Source: an uncultured beta proteobacterium
GTDB lineage: Bacteria > Pseudomonadota > Gammaproteobacteria > Burkholderiales > Burkholderiaceae
Length of the DNA: 64,000 nucleotides
Direction of reading: 5' to 3'
NCBI GenBank assembly: GCA_903871735.1
Contig: CAIQHU010000005.1
Coordinates: forward strand, 1 to 64,000
In this document: in pieces, positions 52,259-61,467 of the stretch
Layout of the letters: every line of letters begins with the position of its first letter
Numbering within the stretch: the stretch's first letter is position 1
Translations under genes and position numbers: made by a program
The notes under the pieces: model-generated
Told to the model about the DNA's origin: nothing
What the model saw: the letters and a program-made list of their open reading frames with translations, nothing else
The model's database searches: none

Positions 52259-52546
52259 ATGAGTGTCCATCCCCAAATTGTTGTGTATCAACAAGTATTA
52301 ACAGAAAAACTCAAGCCTGACTCTATTGCGATCATTGATGAATCAGACCAGCATGCTGGACATGCAGGTCATCATGCCGGTGGTGCCAGCCATTTACGCC
52401 TACATATTGTTGGGGCTGCTTTTGAAGGCTTAAGCCGTTTAGCTAGACATCGCCTAGTGTATGATATTTTGAATCCATGGATGCCGCATGAAATCCATGC
52501 CTTAGTAATTAATGCGAAAACGCCATCCGAAAATGAAAAAATCTAA
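52259..52546 (+). CDS. bolA: BolA-family protein with a histidine-rich loop
   Basis: BolA-fold proteins pair with monothiol glutaredoxins in iron-sulphur and redox signalling. The 95-residue protein has the beta strand SHLRLHIVGAAFEGLSRLAR, HRLVYDIL and the final EIHALVINAKTP, including the conserved His. Between strands is a histidine-rich insertion HAGHAGHHAGGASH that is longer than in E. coli BolA and could help bind metal. Its 3' end overlaps the next gene by 14 bases with the start chosen for ppiC. Confidence 0.92.
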   Translation: MSVHPQIVVYQQVLTEKLKPDSIAIIDESDQHAGHAGHHAGGASHLRLHIVGAAFEGLSRLARHRLVYDILNPWMPHEIHALVINAKTPSENEKI

Positions 52547-53324
52547 CCTCGTAATCTTATCGATTTGTGTAAGCTTTTGCTTTAACCCATTCGTTCTTGC
52601 CCAAAACGCCGCCGTTGTAAATGGTAAGCCTATTCCATTAGCTAAATTAACGCGCATGCTAGAAAAATCTGGTCAAATGAATTCACCGGATGTCAAGGAA
52701 AAAGCGCGCGACGTATTAATTACAAAAGAATTAATCCTACAAGAAGCTGATAAAAGAGGATTAACGAAGAATGAAGAAGTTCGTGATGCTATGGAGCAAG
52801 CTAGATTGAGCGTTCTTGTTTCCGCTGTATTCGAGGATTATATTTCTAAAGATGGTATTTCTGACAAAGATTTATTACCTGTCTATGAAAAAGTCAAGGG
52901 CCAATTTGGTGGGAAGCAATATAAGGTCAGACACATATTAGTTGAAAACGAAAAATTAGCAAATACCTTGCAGGCTCAAATTAAGGGTGGTGCGAATTTT
53001 TCTGACTTAGCAAAAACCAATTCGAAGGATCAAGGCTCTGCCCCCAATGGTGGAAGTCTTGATTGGGTGACGGCTAGTGGCTTAGTTCCTGAATTTGCCC
53101 AAGTGATGACTACGTTAAAGGCTGGAGAATTAGCTAGTTCACCAGTTAAATCACAATTTGGCTGGCATATTATTCAAGTCGATGAGATTAAAGATACTCC
53201 GACTCCAAGTATGCAAGAAGTTAAGCCGCAGTTAGTGCAAATGCTGACCCAAGATCAAAATTGGCAAAAATTTAAATTTTCTGAAATGATGGAAAAGTTT
53301 AAATCGAAGGCAAAAATTCAATAA
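52533..53324 (+). CDS. PpiC-type (parvulin) peptidylprolyl isomerase, periplasmic
   Basis: The protein has a signal peptide (MKKSNLVILSICVSFCFNPF then VLAQ), a SurA-like N-terminal helical region (VNGKPIPLAKLTRMLEK) and one parvulin domain at about residues 135-230 with YKVRHILVENE, DLAKTNSKDQGSAPNGGSL and FGWHIIQVDEI. It should help fold exported proteins. The track start at 52512 adds 7 residues. The ATG at 52533 gives the more standard signal peptide and 263 residues. It ends the msrB-yciB-bolA run. Confidence 0.93.
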   Translation: MKKSNLVILSICVSFCFNPFVLAQNAAVVNGKPIPLAKLTRMLEKSGQMNSPDVKEKARDVLITKELILQEADKRGLTKNEEVRDAMEQARLSVLVSAVFEDYISKDGISDKDLLPVYEKVKGQFGGKQYKVRHILVENEKLANTLQAQIKGGANFSDLAKTNSKDQGSAPNGGSLDWVTASGLVPEFAQVMTTLKAGELASSPVKSQFGWHIIQVDEIKDTPTPSMQEVKPQLVQMLTQDQNWQKFKFSEMMEKFKSKAKIQ

Positions 53325-53502
53325 AGCTCTTCAAGACTTTATTTTTTCTGAGCATTGCGAGTATTGATGTTTTAAATAGTTGGGCCCTAGCATTTTCTAA
53401 TTCTTGTTCTATTTGATATCGCAATGATTGTGCTTTGTTAATACTGCTCTGGTTCTTTATCGCTGCCCCTTCGATTATTGGCAGAGCACGTGTATTGCGA
53501 AC
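53299..53502 (-). other. Unassigned 67-codon open frame, possible decayed gene end
   Basis: Read on the minus strand, the frame after a TGA at 53503-53505 runs 67 codons to a TAA at 53299-53301 with no start codon near its beginning. It encodes an orderly amphipathic sequence (RALPIIEGAAIKNQSS, SLRYQIEQELENARAQLF). It looks like the C-terminal end of a lost gene more than chance. A faint likeness to the HemA C-terminal helix is not strong enough to name it. Apart from this frame I see nothing in the 218-base gap. Confidence 0.3.
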
Positions 53503-53542
53503 TCACTAAGCATCCAATTTGTAATCGGTGCAAATTGATAAC

Positions 53543-54313
53543 TTAAATCGCTAGATATTTTTTACTTTGTAGATTATTTGATTTTAAATCTGCAACCCAT
53601 TGTTTAGCTGGGAGCTGATATCTTTTTTGAATAGTCTTTGCCCTTTTTTTGAGGTCCGACCAAGCAAATTTTAAATAAGGTCCTTTAAAAGCAATTGCGA
53701 CTACATTGCAGTCATGAACCTCCTTGAACAACAGCACTCTATTATCAAATACATCACAAATTCGTTGAATGTTTTTTGCGTAACTAGAATGCTGATGAAA
53801 TAAATTGACGGTTAGGACTCCGGGCGACTTTAAGACATCAAAGCACCCTTGATAAAATTGCTTTGAATTTAAAGCTGGTCCAGATGCTTCACCATTAAAA
53901 ATATCTACTTGTAGCACATCGAACTGATTGTTATGCGCTTCCTGTTGAGTAAAGTCTAGGGCGTTTGCCTGAACCACTTGAATTCTGTCATTTCTTAAAT
54001 CTAAATCAAACATGGCCTGAGCTGCAATGATGATTGCAGGATTGAGCTCAACAGCCGTCGTCTTTATCGTCTTGTTTAAATGAGCGGTAAATTTCGTGAG
54101 AGCGGCAGACCCAAGTCCTAGCTGCAATACATGAAACCCCACCATAGGCTCTAAAAAGAGTAACCAAGCCATCATTTGCTGCGCATACTCTAATTCGATA
54201 TGTAATGGCTTTTTTAAATTCATTGCACCTTGGATCCACGGCGTACCTAAGTGTAAGTATCGAATATTACCAACTTCAGAAAAAGTTACCGGTTCGTATG
54301 TAGGCTTTTTCAT
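53543..54313 (-). CDS. Spermidine synthase-like methyltransferase-fold protein
   Basis: The 256-residue protein has a Rossmann fold of the spermidine synthase family: MVGFHVLQLGLGSAALTKF as the nucleotide loop, TTAVELNPAIIIAAQ with the acidic strand end, DVLQVDIFNGEASGP and YQGCFDVLKSPGVLTVNLF. The polyamine-binding DSSDP-type motif of true SpeE is not seen, so it may be a non-polyamine relative. The track start is a TTG. The ATG at 54313 shares one base with the purL stop (TGATG), implying coupled translation. Confidence 0.82.
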   Translation of the reverse strand: MKKPTYEPVTFSEVGNIRYLHLGTPWIQGAMNLKKPLHIELEYAQQMMAWLLFLEPMVGFHVLQLGLGSAALTKFTAHLNKTIKTTAVELNPAIIIAAQAMFDLDLRNDRIQVVQANALDFTQQEAHNNQFDVLQVDIFNGEASGPALNSKQFYQGCFDVLKSPGVLTVNLFHQHSSYAKNIQRICDVFDNRVLLFKEVHDCNVVAIAFKGPYLKFAWSDLKKRAKTIQKRYQLPAKQWVADLKSNNLQSKKYLAI

Positions 54314-57300
54314 CAACCAATCCAATATCTGGCATTACGAAACATTCTCATCCATGGGCTCAAGCCGTTATCCGTATCTTGCCAAGATGGTGGTGACCAG
54401 CTCATTTGAGCCGTGCGAAACACCCGTTCAGGGTGTGGCATTAAAGCAGTAAATCTTCCATCCGTGGTTGTTACACCAGTAATACCATCTATTGATCCAT
54501 TGGGGTTAAGGGGATAGTCTAAAGTTGGCTGACCGTAGTGGTCAACAAAACGCATGGTAACTAATTGTTGATTTTTGAGTTGATCAAAAGACCCCTGGAT
54601 ACTAAAGTTAACTTGTCCTTCACCATGTGCTACGACAATAGGTAATTGACTTTTTTGCATTTCTTTAAAAAAGATCGATGGCGATTCCAAAATCTCCACT
54701 TGCACAAATCTGGACTCATATTGCTCAGATTGATTTCTAGTGAATTGTGGCCAGTACTGAGCCCCAGGAATAATGGATGATAAATTACTCATCATTTGGC
54801 AGCCATTACAAACTCCTAAAGCAAAAGTATCCTTGCTCTGAAAGAACACCTCAAAAGTATCTCTTAAACGCGGGTTCATCAAAATTGTTTTAGCCCAACC
54901 CTGCCCAGCTCCAAGGACATCGCCATAACTAAATCCGCCGCAAGCTACAAATCCTATAAATGATTGCATGGATACAGCACCACTAAGCAAGTCAGTCATA
55001 TGCACATCTTGACACTCAAAGCCAGCTAACCCTAAAGCATAGGCCATTTCCACATGGGAGTTCACACCCTGCTCCCGAAGAATTGCTATCCGAGGTTTTT
55101 GTGCCTGATTCATCAAAGGGAAAGCTGGGTTAACTAGAGGATTAAATAGCAGTATTGGGGAAATACCCGGATCTTTAGCGTCTTGAATAGCCTGTTTCTC
55201 ACTGGCAACGCAGTCAGGATTATCCCGCAGAGCAGCAATTGCTAGACTATTTGTTTCCCATTGACTTTGTAAAGAGACCCTTGGTGTTTGATAAATACAT
55301 TGTGCATCTCGCCAAATTTCTATGCTATCGGTTGTATTTATCTTTCCAACAATATGGGTATGCGCACTTAACTGATGATCTCTAAGAATCTTAAAAATAG
55401 CATCTCGGTCGGATCTACGTGTTTGAATAACGATGCCTAACTCTTCATTAAAGAGTGCTTTCAAGGTATTTTCGTGACGTCGTCCACTAATTTGCGATGC
55501 CCAATTTTTCGCATCCCCAAAATCCGATTCAGTCCCTTTTTCGAGAACAAGCAAGTCAATATTTAAGGAAATACCAACGTGCGAGCAAAAAGCCATTTCA
55601 GCAATAGTTGTAAGAAGCCCACCATCTGAACGATCGTGATAAGCGAGTATTTGATTGTTAGCTTTCAGTTTTTTAAGGGCTTGCGCTAAATGGATCAGTT
55701 GATGCGATTGAATATCCGGACAAATCGTATCGATTTGATCAGTTACATGGGTGAGAACGCTCCCGCCCATCCGGTTCTGGCCTTGTCCTAAATCAATCAA
55801 CATGATTTCAGTATCTGGCTCAGCACTATTTAGTAAGGGAGTGAGTGTTTTACGAACATCCTTAACAGGGGCAAAGGCGGAAATAATTAATGAAACAGGG
55901 GATGTAACGCTTCGATCGCTACCATTTTCAGACCATTTGGTTTGCATGGATAGTGAATCTTTGCCCACCGGAATAGATATACCTAACTCAGGACATAACT
56001 CCATGCCGATGGCGGACACCGCTTCAAATAACTTAGCATCCTCTCCAGGAGTACCACAGGAGGCCATCCAGTTCGCAGAAAGTTTAATATGAGATATATC
56101 TGTAATATCAGCGCTTAAAATATTTGTAATGGCTTCTCCAACGGTAATACGAGCAGCAGCCCCGGCATTAAAAATAGCCATAGGTGGTCTTTCCCCCATG
56201 GCCATGGCTTCTCCTCGAAATGACGCAAAGTCAGCCATGGTTACAGCACAATCCGCAACAGGCACCTGCCAAGGTCCAACCATTTGATCACGATGCGTCA
56301 GACCTCCAACGCTACGATCACCAATCGTAATTAAGAAAGACTTACTAGCAACTGTTGGATGAGCAATCACTTGATGAATAGATGTTGGTAGTTGCACGTC
56401 GTCCCAACATGGCCTTGTGATCGGACTAGCAATTTGCTGGACATCACGATGCATCATTGGAGGCTTACCGAGTAGGACCTCCATAGGGATGTCAATAGGT
56501 AAATGCATGGGGTCAGCGACCGGCAAATGACTATCTTGCAGAATCAATTGCCGAGCGGTAGTTGCTTTACCAACTACCGCAAAAGGACAACGCTCACGCG
56601 CACAAATACTCTCGAATAATGGTAGATCTTTTTCGTTGATAGCTAAGGCGTATCGTTCTTGTGATTCATTACACCAAATTTCTGCAGGGCTCATCCCTGT
56701 TTCTTCAACAGGAATTTGCGTTAACTCAAAAATAGCCCCAAGATCAGAACCATCAGCTAGCTCTGGAAAAGCATTCGATAATCCCCCAGCGCCAACGTCA
56801 TGAATCGCAACGATCGGATTTTTTTCTCCAAAGTGGATACAGGCATTAATGACCTCTTGAGCACGGCGTTCAATTTCCGGATTACCTCGTTGCACCGAGT
56901 TAAAGTCAAGATCTTTGGAGTTAGTACCAGTCGTCATTGAACTAGCAGCTCCACCGCCCATACCGATTTTCATTCCAGGCCCACCGAGCTGAATCAGTAA
57001 ATCGCCCTCTTGAATTGGGCGTTTGTGAGTATGGATAGCCTGAATACTACCAATACCCCCGGCAATCATGATTGGTTTATGGTAACCCCATCTCTTACCA
57101 AAAAGAGTCTGTTCAAATACCCGAAAAAAACCACCTAAGATGGGTCTACCAAATTCATTATTAAAGGCTGCACCGCCTAGTGGCCCATCAATCATAATCT
57201 TTAGCGGCTTAGCAATAAAGTCGGGCTTGCCATATGGATTCTTTTCCCAAGGTAATTCTTGATTAGGAATATGCAGATTAGAAACTGTAAACCCGGTTAA

Positions 57301-58302
57301 ACCGGCTTTTGGCTTGCCGCCAATACCCGTTGCTCCCTCATCACGGATTTCGCCACCAGCGCCAGTTGAAGCCCCTGGAAAAGGAGAAATAGCTGTTGGA
57401 TGATTATGTGTTTCAACCTTCATTAAGGTATGAACTTGTTGGTCCATTGATTGGTATAACATGGTCTTTGGATCTGCAAACCACGTTTGGGACATCCCCC
57501 CTGCCATGATTGCAGAGTTATCTGAATAGGCAACAATCGTCCCCTCTGGATGAAGTTGGTGCGTATTACGAATCATGCCAAATAGCGTCTTATCCTGCGC
57601 TACACCATCAATAGTCCAGGTGGAATTAAAAATCTTATGACGGCAATGCTCGCTATTGGCCTGCGCAAACATAATTAACTCTACATCCGATGGATTTCGA
57701 CCCATTTGTATGAAGCTTTTTTCAAGGTAATCAATTTCATCTATTGCTAGGGCTAAGCCTAATTCTTGATTAGCTTTTAACAAAGAAGCTTTACCTTCTT
57801 CTAAAACTGGAATTGTTTTAAAACGCGGTGATTGCAGATCTTGATAAAGTGTTTTTACTTGTTCTAAATCTATCAGAACAGATTCTGTCATTTGGTCATG
57901 ACTAAGCCTGTACAACCAATCGAGTTGCTGCTTATCTAGCTGCTTTTTGATCTGGCAAATAAACTCAATGCCTCTTTCAAGTCGTAAAATGGGTAGATTA
58001 CATATTCTAGCGATATCCGTCGCTTTACTAGACCAGGGTGAGATTGTCCCAATTCTTGGCACAACATAAAATTGTTGGCTATTTTTACCCAGAGATGACG
58101 CCTTATTCTCCGAGCAACTCAAGAGTTCAATGACTTGTGAGTTTTGGGTAGGCGTCAGGGGCTTATCTGACCAAATAAAAAAGCTATATCGACAGGTTAG
58201 ATCCTGAATGGGGATTGTATTGTTTTTAAGAGAGTCTAAAAATTGAATTTTTCGAAACGGGGAAAGAGCTAGAGCTCCACTGAAATGACTAAAGATTGGC
58301 AT
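54313..58302 (-). CDS. purL: Phosphoribosylformylglycinamidine synthase (large single-chain form)
   Basis: PurL converts FGAR to FGAM with glutamine in purine synthesis. The 1329-residue protein is the fused proteobacterial form: an N-terminal PurS-like region, linker, two AIR-synthase-like halves ([35 protein letters not shown]) and a C-terminal class I amidotransferase from about residue 1060 ([13 protein letters not shown], catalytic Cys in [11 protein letters not shown], His-Glu in [10 protein letters not shown]). All catalytic parts are intact. Its stop overlaps the start of the spermidine-synthase-like gene. Confidence 0.98.
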   Translation of the reverse strand: MPIFSHFSGALALSPFRKIQFLDSLKNNTIPIQDLTCRYSFFIWSDKPLTPTQNSQVIELLSCSENKASSLGKNSQQFYVVPRIGTISPWSSKATDIARICNLPILRLERGIEFICQIKKQLDKQQLDWLYRLSHDQMTESVLIDLEQVKTLYQDLQSPRFKTIPVLEEGKASLLKANQELGLALAIDEIDYLEKSFIQMGRNPSDVELIMFAQANSEHCRHKIFNSTWTIDGVAQDKTLFGMIRNTHQLHPEGTIVAYSDNSAIMAGGMSQTWFADPKTMLYQSMDQQVHTLMKVETHNHPTAISPFPGASTGAGGEIRDEGATGIGGKPKAGLTGFTVSNLHIPNQELPWEKNPYGKPDFIAKPLKIMIDGPLGGAAFNNEFGRPILGGFFRVFEQTLFGKRWGYHKPIMIAGGIGSIQAIHTHKRPIQEGDLLIQLGGPGMKIGMGGGAASSMTTGTNSKDLDFNSVQRGNPEIERRAQEVINACIHFGEKNPIVAIHDVGAGGLSNAFPELADGSDLGAIFELTQIPVEETGMSPAEIWCNESQERYALAINEKDLPLFESICARERCPFAVVGKATTARQLILQDSHLPVADPMHLPIDIPMEVLLGKPPMMHRDVQQIASPITRPCWDDVQLPTSIHQVIAHPTVASKSFLITIGDRSVGGLTHRDQMVGPWQVPVADCAVTMADFASFRGEAMAMGERPPMAIFNAGAAARITVGEAITNILSADITDISHIKLSANWMASCGTPGEDAKLFEAVSAIGMELCPELGISIPVGKDSLSMQTKWSENGSDRSVTSPVSLIISAFAPVKDVRKTLTPLLNSAEPDTEIMLIDLGQGQNRMGGSVLTHVTDQIDTICPDIQSHQLIHLAQALKKLKANNQILAYHDRSDGGLLTTIAEMAFCSHVGISLNIDLLVLEKGTESDFGDAKNWASQISGRRHENTLKALFNEELGIVIQTRRSDRDAIFKILRDHQLSAHTHIVGKINTTDSIEIWRDAQCIYQTPRVSLQSQWETNSLAIAALRDNPDCVASEKQAIQDAKDPGISPILLFNPLVNPAFPLMNQAQKPRIAILREQGVNSHVEMAYALGLAGFECQDVHMTDLLSGAVSMQSFIGFVACGGFSYGDVLGAGQGWAKTILMNPRLRDTFEVFFQSKDTFALGVCNGCQMMSNLSSIIPGAQYWPQFTRNQSEQYESRFVQVEILESPSIFFKEMQKSQLPIVVAHGEGQVNFSIQGSFDQLKNQQLVTMRFVDHYGQPTLDYPLNPNGSIDGITGVTTTDGRFTALMPHPERVFRTAQMSWSPPSWQDTDNGLSPWMRMFRNARYWIG

Positions 58303-58345
58303 AAATGTATTATACGAAATGCCATCTAGTTGGTAATAAAAACGC

Positions 58346-59062
58346 TCAGGAACGCTCCTCAGAGGGTAGGTTTTGATCGATCAGTCGGCCAGCTTTGATT
58401 TGTAAAATACGCCCACATTTTTTAGCCAAATCATGGTCATGTGTAACGATCACGATCGTTGTTTTAAGAACAGCGTTCAATTGAAATAATAAATCGATGA
58501 TTAACTTCCCATTATCAGAATCTAGACTACCGGTAGGCTCATCCACAAAAAGAACTTGGGGATCAATAACAAATGCTCTCGCAAGAGCTACTCGTTGCTG
58601 CTCTCCACCAGATAAAGTCGCTGGATAATGTTTTGATCGATGGGTAAGACCGACTAAACCCAAGAGTTCTTCGGCTTTTTGTATCCGGTGCGGAGTTAAT
58701 TCACCGCTGATTTCTAAGGGAAGTAGCACATTTTCAAGGGCAGTCAGTTCAGGAATTAACAAAAACGATTGAAAAACAAAACCAACAGATTGTTTTCGTA
58801 CTTGCGCTTTAGCATCTTCGGTCAGTTTAGCCAGATCATAACCCAGCAGATTGACTTGGCCTGTGTAAGCAGCATCTAAACCAGCTAAAATACTCAGTAA
58901 GGTAGTTTTTCCAGATCCCGAACTACCCCAGATTGCTACTACTTCGGAATTTTCAATCCCAAGATGCACATCTTTTAATATCTCAACAAGACCACTTTTA
59001 GTAACGACGGTTTTACTCAAATTGCTTGCTTGAATAATGTATTTTGATGGAGTTGTATTCAT
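58346..59062 (-). CDS. ybbA: ABC transporter ATPase, YbbA/LolD type, without adjacent permease
   Basis: The 238-residue ATPase has Walker [19 protein letters not shown]-loop [20 protein letters not shown], signature [16 protein letters not shown], Walker [13 protein letters not shown] and the His switch VTHDHD. The MacB/LolD/YbbA branch is clear. It is divergent from tesA, as ybbA is in E. coli, but the large YbbP-type permease that usually follows is not here: purL comes next. It may pair with a permease elsewhere. The symbol is by synteny and similarity. Confidence 0.85.
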   Translation of the reverse strand: MNTTPSKYIIQASNLSKTVVTKSGLVEILKDVHLGIENSEVVAIWGSSGSGKTTLLSILAGLDAAYTGQVNLLGYDLAKLTEDAKAQVRKQSVGFVFQSFLLIPELTALENVLLPLEISGELTPHRIQKAEELLGLVGLTHRSKHYPATLSGGEQQRVALARAFVIDPQVLFVDEPTGSLDSDNGKLIIDLLFQLNAVLKTTIVIVTHDHDLAKKCGRILQIKAGRLIDQNLPSEERS

Positions 59063-59089
59063 GAATAGAGTAAGTTAGGATATTTGCTG

Positions 59090-59713
59090 ATGAAAAAATT
59101 CTTATTTAAAACGCTAAGCATCATACTAATCGGTTTTTTAACACTGAGTGTTTTTGCTAATGATAAAAAATCAAAAAAAATTCTCATCATGGGAGATAGT
59201 ATTTCTGCTGGCTATGGCCTTCGAAATGGCTTAGGATGGGTCGACTTGATGAGTTTGCGCTTAAAAAATCAAACTATTCAAATTATTAACGCCAGTATTA
59301 GCGGTGAAACAACTGCAGGAGGTCGTCAGCGGGTCAATCCCTTAATTCAGCAAATCACGCCAGATGTATTAATCATTGAGTTAGGGGCCAATGATGGGCT
59401 TAGAGGTTTTCCGATTGAAATGACGAAAGGTAACTTAGATCATATGATTAAGTCCGCCAAAACCAAACAAATTAAAGTTTTATTACTCGGCATGAAAATA
59501 CCAAGTAATTATGGCGCGGACTATACCAATCAATTACAAAAAATGTACGCGAACTTGGCAACAGAACATCAAATCGCTTTTGTACCTTTTCTTTTAGAGG
59601 GGATCGCTCTTCGAAGAGAGTTATTTCAAGAGGATGGCATACATCCTAATGAAACTGCTCAGCCGATGATATTAGATCGGGTTATCCCAAAACTGAAGCC
59701 ACTTCTTCAATAG
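59090..59713 (+). CDS. tesA: Arylesterase / acyl-CoA thioesterase I (SGNH hydrolase)
   Basis: TesA is a periplasmic multifunctional esterase, thioesterase and lysophospholipase. The protein has a signal peptide (KTLSIILIGFLTLSVFAN) and the SGNH blocks: GDSISAGYGLRNGLGWV with the nucleophile Ser, the Gly in ASISGETTAGG, ELGANDGLRGFP with Asn, and the C-terminal DGIHPNETAQ Asp-His. The track start is a TTG. The ATG at 59090 has TTAGGA at a good distance and gives 207 residues. It ends 2 bases from the convergent ppiD gene. Confidence 0.95.
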   Translation: MKKFLFKTLSIILIGFLTLSVFANDKKSKKILIMGDSISAGYGLRNGLGWVDLMSLRLKNQTIQIINASISGETTAGGRQRVNPLIQQITPDVLIIELGANDGLRGFPIEMTKGNLDHMIKSAKTKQIKVLLLGMKIPSNYGADYTNQLQKMYANLATEHQIAFVPFLLEGIALRRELFQEDGIHPNETAQPMILDRVIPKLKPLLQ

Positions 59714-59715
59714 AC

Positions 59716-61173
59716 TTATTTAATTGACCGCAGAATTTTCACACCAGCACGATCACGAATATTTTCTAAGTAGGCATCTAGTTCGTTTTGGTAATTCAAA
59801 AAGGCAATTTGTTTGTACTGTTCAATGGCAACTTTGGCATCTTTTTGACTATCTTGTCGCGTTCGGTTGATGCGGTAAATAGCGTATCCTGATCCAGGCA
59901 ATGCTGTTGCGACAACCTTTGGTAATTCATTTTCATTTGCTCCAAAGACCTTTTCATACGGCTCACCCTTGAGATCAAGGGGTTTATTTCTCGAGACCCA
60001 AAACGATTTTGTAAATTCTTTTCCAGGTATTTTTTGCGCTGGATTCTTACTCAGAATTTCTAGTTGAGCTTGACCATCTTTGACAGCTAACTCTTCGGAT
60101 TTTTGCCGCTTTACTATTTCTGTAATTTGGCTCTTCACTTTTTCGAAAGGCAAGGTACTGGCAGGCTCATGTTTAATAACGTGCGCAGCTACCAAGACTC
60201 CAGCGCTCACTTGGATTGCTTCCGTATTTTTATTTGACTTTAATGACTCATCAGCGAAGATTGCTTTAAGTAATTTCGGATTATTGAGTGGATGATCTTT
60301 GCCTAATGAACTCAGTCCAGAGATCGAAAGGCCAGACACTTTTTGAATTTTTAGACCCAAGGCATCCGCTCCAGGCTTTAAACTATCTGGCTGTTCATAA
60401 ATCAAGTTCGCAAATTGATCCGCTTTTTTAGAAAAATCCGCATCTTCACCGGCTTTGTTTGTATTCGATAAAACCACGTACTCCACATCCACCAGTTCAG
60501 TTGACTGAAATTGAGCGGGGTTTGCTTGGTAGTAATCGGTAAAGTCTTTCTCCGATAACTGCAGTTGTTTAGAATACGCATCCGCTAAAAAGAAGATTAC
60601 TTGCACTTCTCTTTCTGTTGCAATCGAGGTGATTAGTTTTTGGGAGACCAAATCGGAACTAATCGTGCCAGTAGCACCACCTAGAGCGCTTTGCAAGTCC
60701 GAGCCCATCATTTCATATTTTTTGAGTTTTTCAAATTGAGCAACTGTTAAGCCATTATTCTGTAAAAATTGCCGGTATTGTTCAGCATCAATACTGCCGT
60801 CAGGCTTCTTCAGTAAGGCAACCTCGGGAAATTTCAGAATTTCTTTAGCCAAAGTTTCATCAGGTATCTGAAGATTGAGGGATTTTAAGTCAAAATTAAG
60901 AAGCTTTTGTTGGATTAATTGCCCAAGAATAGCATTTTTAAGGTTTGGGTTATCAAGCGCTTGGCCAGTAATTCCAAGCTTTTGACCTTGAGCTTTGATA
61001 GCATTTTCAAGTTCAACTTGCGTGATTGATTCTTGGTGAACTTTGGCTATATCCGTTTTTGAATCCCCAGATTTTGTATAACTGTCAACGCCTAAAAAAA
61101 CGAACGATGGGACGATGAGTATAAGAAGAATAACTTGTAAGATTTTTTGATTTTTACGGACTGTTTCAAACAT
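59716..61173 (-). CDS. ppiD: PpiD-type periplasmic folding chaperone, apparently lacking the parvulin domain
   Basis: The protein has the PpiD plan: a short cytosolic end, one membrane anchor (ILQVILLILIVPSFVFLGV, residues about 12-30), and a SurA_N_3 chaperone region (ITQVELENAIKAQGQKLG, LGQLIQQKLL, DAEQYRQFLQNNGLT). Full-length relatives of about 620-640 residues then carry a parvulin domain, but here VDVEYVVLSNTNKAG leads straight into ANLIYEQPDSLKPGADALG, the post-parvulin region. No RHIL or GGDLG-type motif is present. At 485 residues it is probably a chaperone without isomerase activity. The lon-tRNA-ppiD location fits. Confidence 0.9.
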   Translation of the reverse strand: MFETVRKNQKILQVILLILIVPSFVFLGVDSYTKSGDSKTDIAKVHQESITQVELENAIKAQGQKLGITGQALDNPNLKNAILGQLIQQKLLNFDLKSLNLQIPDETLAKEILKFPEVALLKKPDGSIDAEQYRQFLQNNGLTVAQFEKLKKYEMMGSDLQSALGGATGTISSDLVSQKLITSIATEREVQVIFFLADAYSKQLQLSEKDFTDYYQANPAQFQSTELVDVEYVVLSNTNKAGEDADFSKKADQFANLIYEQPDSLKPGADALGLKIQKVSGLSISGLSSLGKDHPLNNPKLLKAIFADESLKSNKNTEAIQVSAGVLVAAHVIKHEPASTLPFEKVKSQITEIVKRQKSEELAVKDGQAQLEILSKNPAQKIPGKEFTKSFWVSRNKPLDLKGEPYEKVFGANENELPKVVATALPGSGYAIYRINRTRQDSQKDAKVAIEQYKQIAFLNYQNELDAYLENIRDRAGVKILRSIK

Positions 61174-61301
61174 ACATTCTCTTTTCGTTTTCTGGACTCT
61201 GCTTAACTTTCAGAAATTTTAGCGTTTATTTCTTACCCATATTTACTAGTTGGGCATTTGTCTCAGGCGACTCATTGAACGCGCTAAAAGCTTTTAGATA
61301 C

Positions 61302-61377
61302 TGGTGGGTGCTGACGGGATCGAACCGCCGACATTCTGCGTGTAAGGCAGACGCTCTACCATCTGAGCTAAGCACCC
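61302..61377 (-). tRNA. tRNA-Val (anticodon UAC)
   Basis: The minus strand reads GGGTGCTTAGCTCAGATGG and so on for 76 bases with an encoded CCA. The acceptor stem pairs GGGTGCT with AGCACCC, the D-arm has TAGCTCAGATGGTAGAGC, the anticodon stem TCTGC/GCAGA encloses CTTACAC with anticodon TAC, and the T-arm has GGTTCGATCCC. Valine is assigned from the anticodon. It lies between lon and ppiD, a common location in Burkholderiales. Confidence 0.97.
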
Positions 61378-61467
61378 TTGGTGTAGCATTTAGCGTGTAA
61401 CTCATCCCTCAAGTAACGCGTAAAAGCTCATAAAGACATCTATTGTAACCGATTTTAAAACACCAAA

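Noticed and set aside
61284-61297. CTAAAAGCTTTTAG palindrome downstream of tRNA-Val
   Set aside because: A perfect but very AT-rich 14-mer with no room for a loop and no T tract after it. It could be chance.
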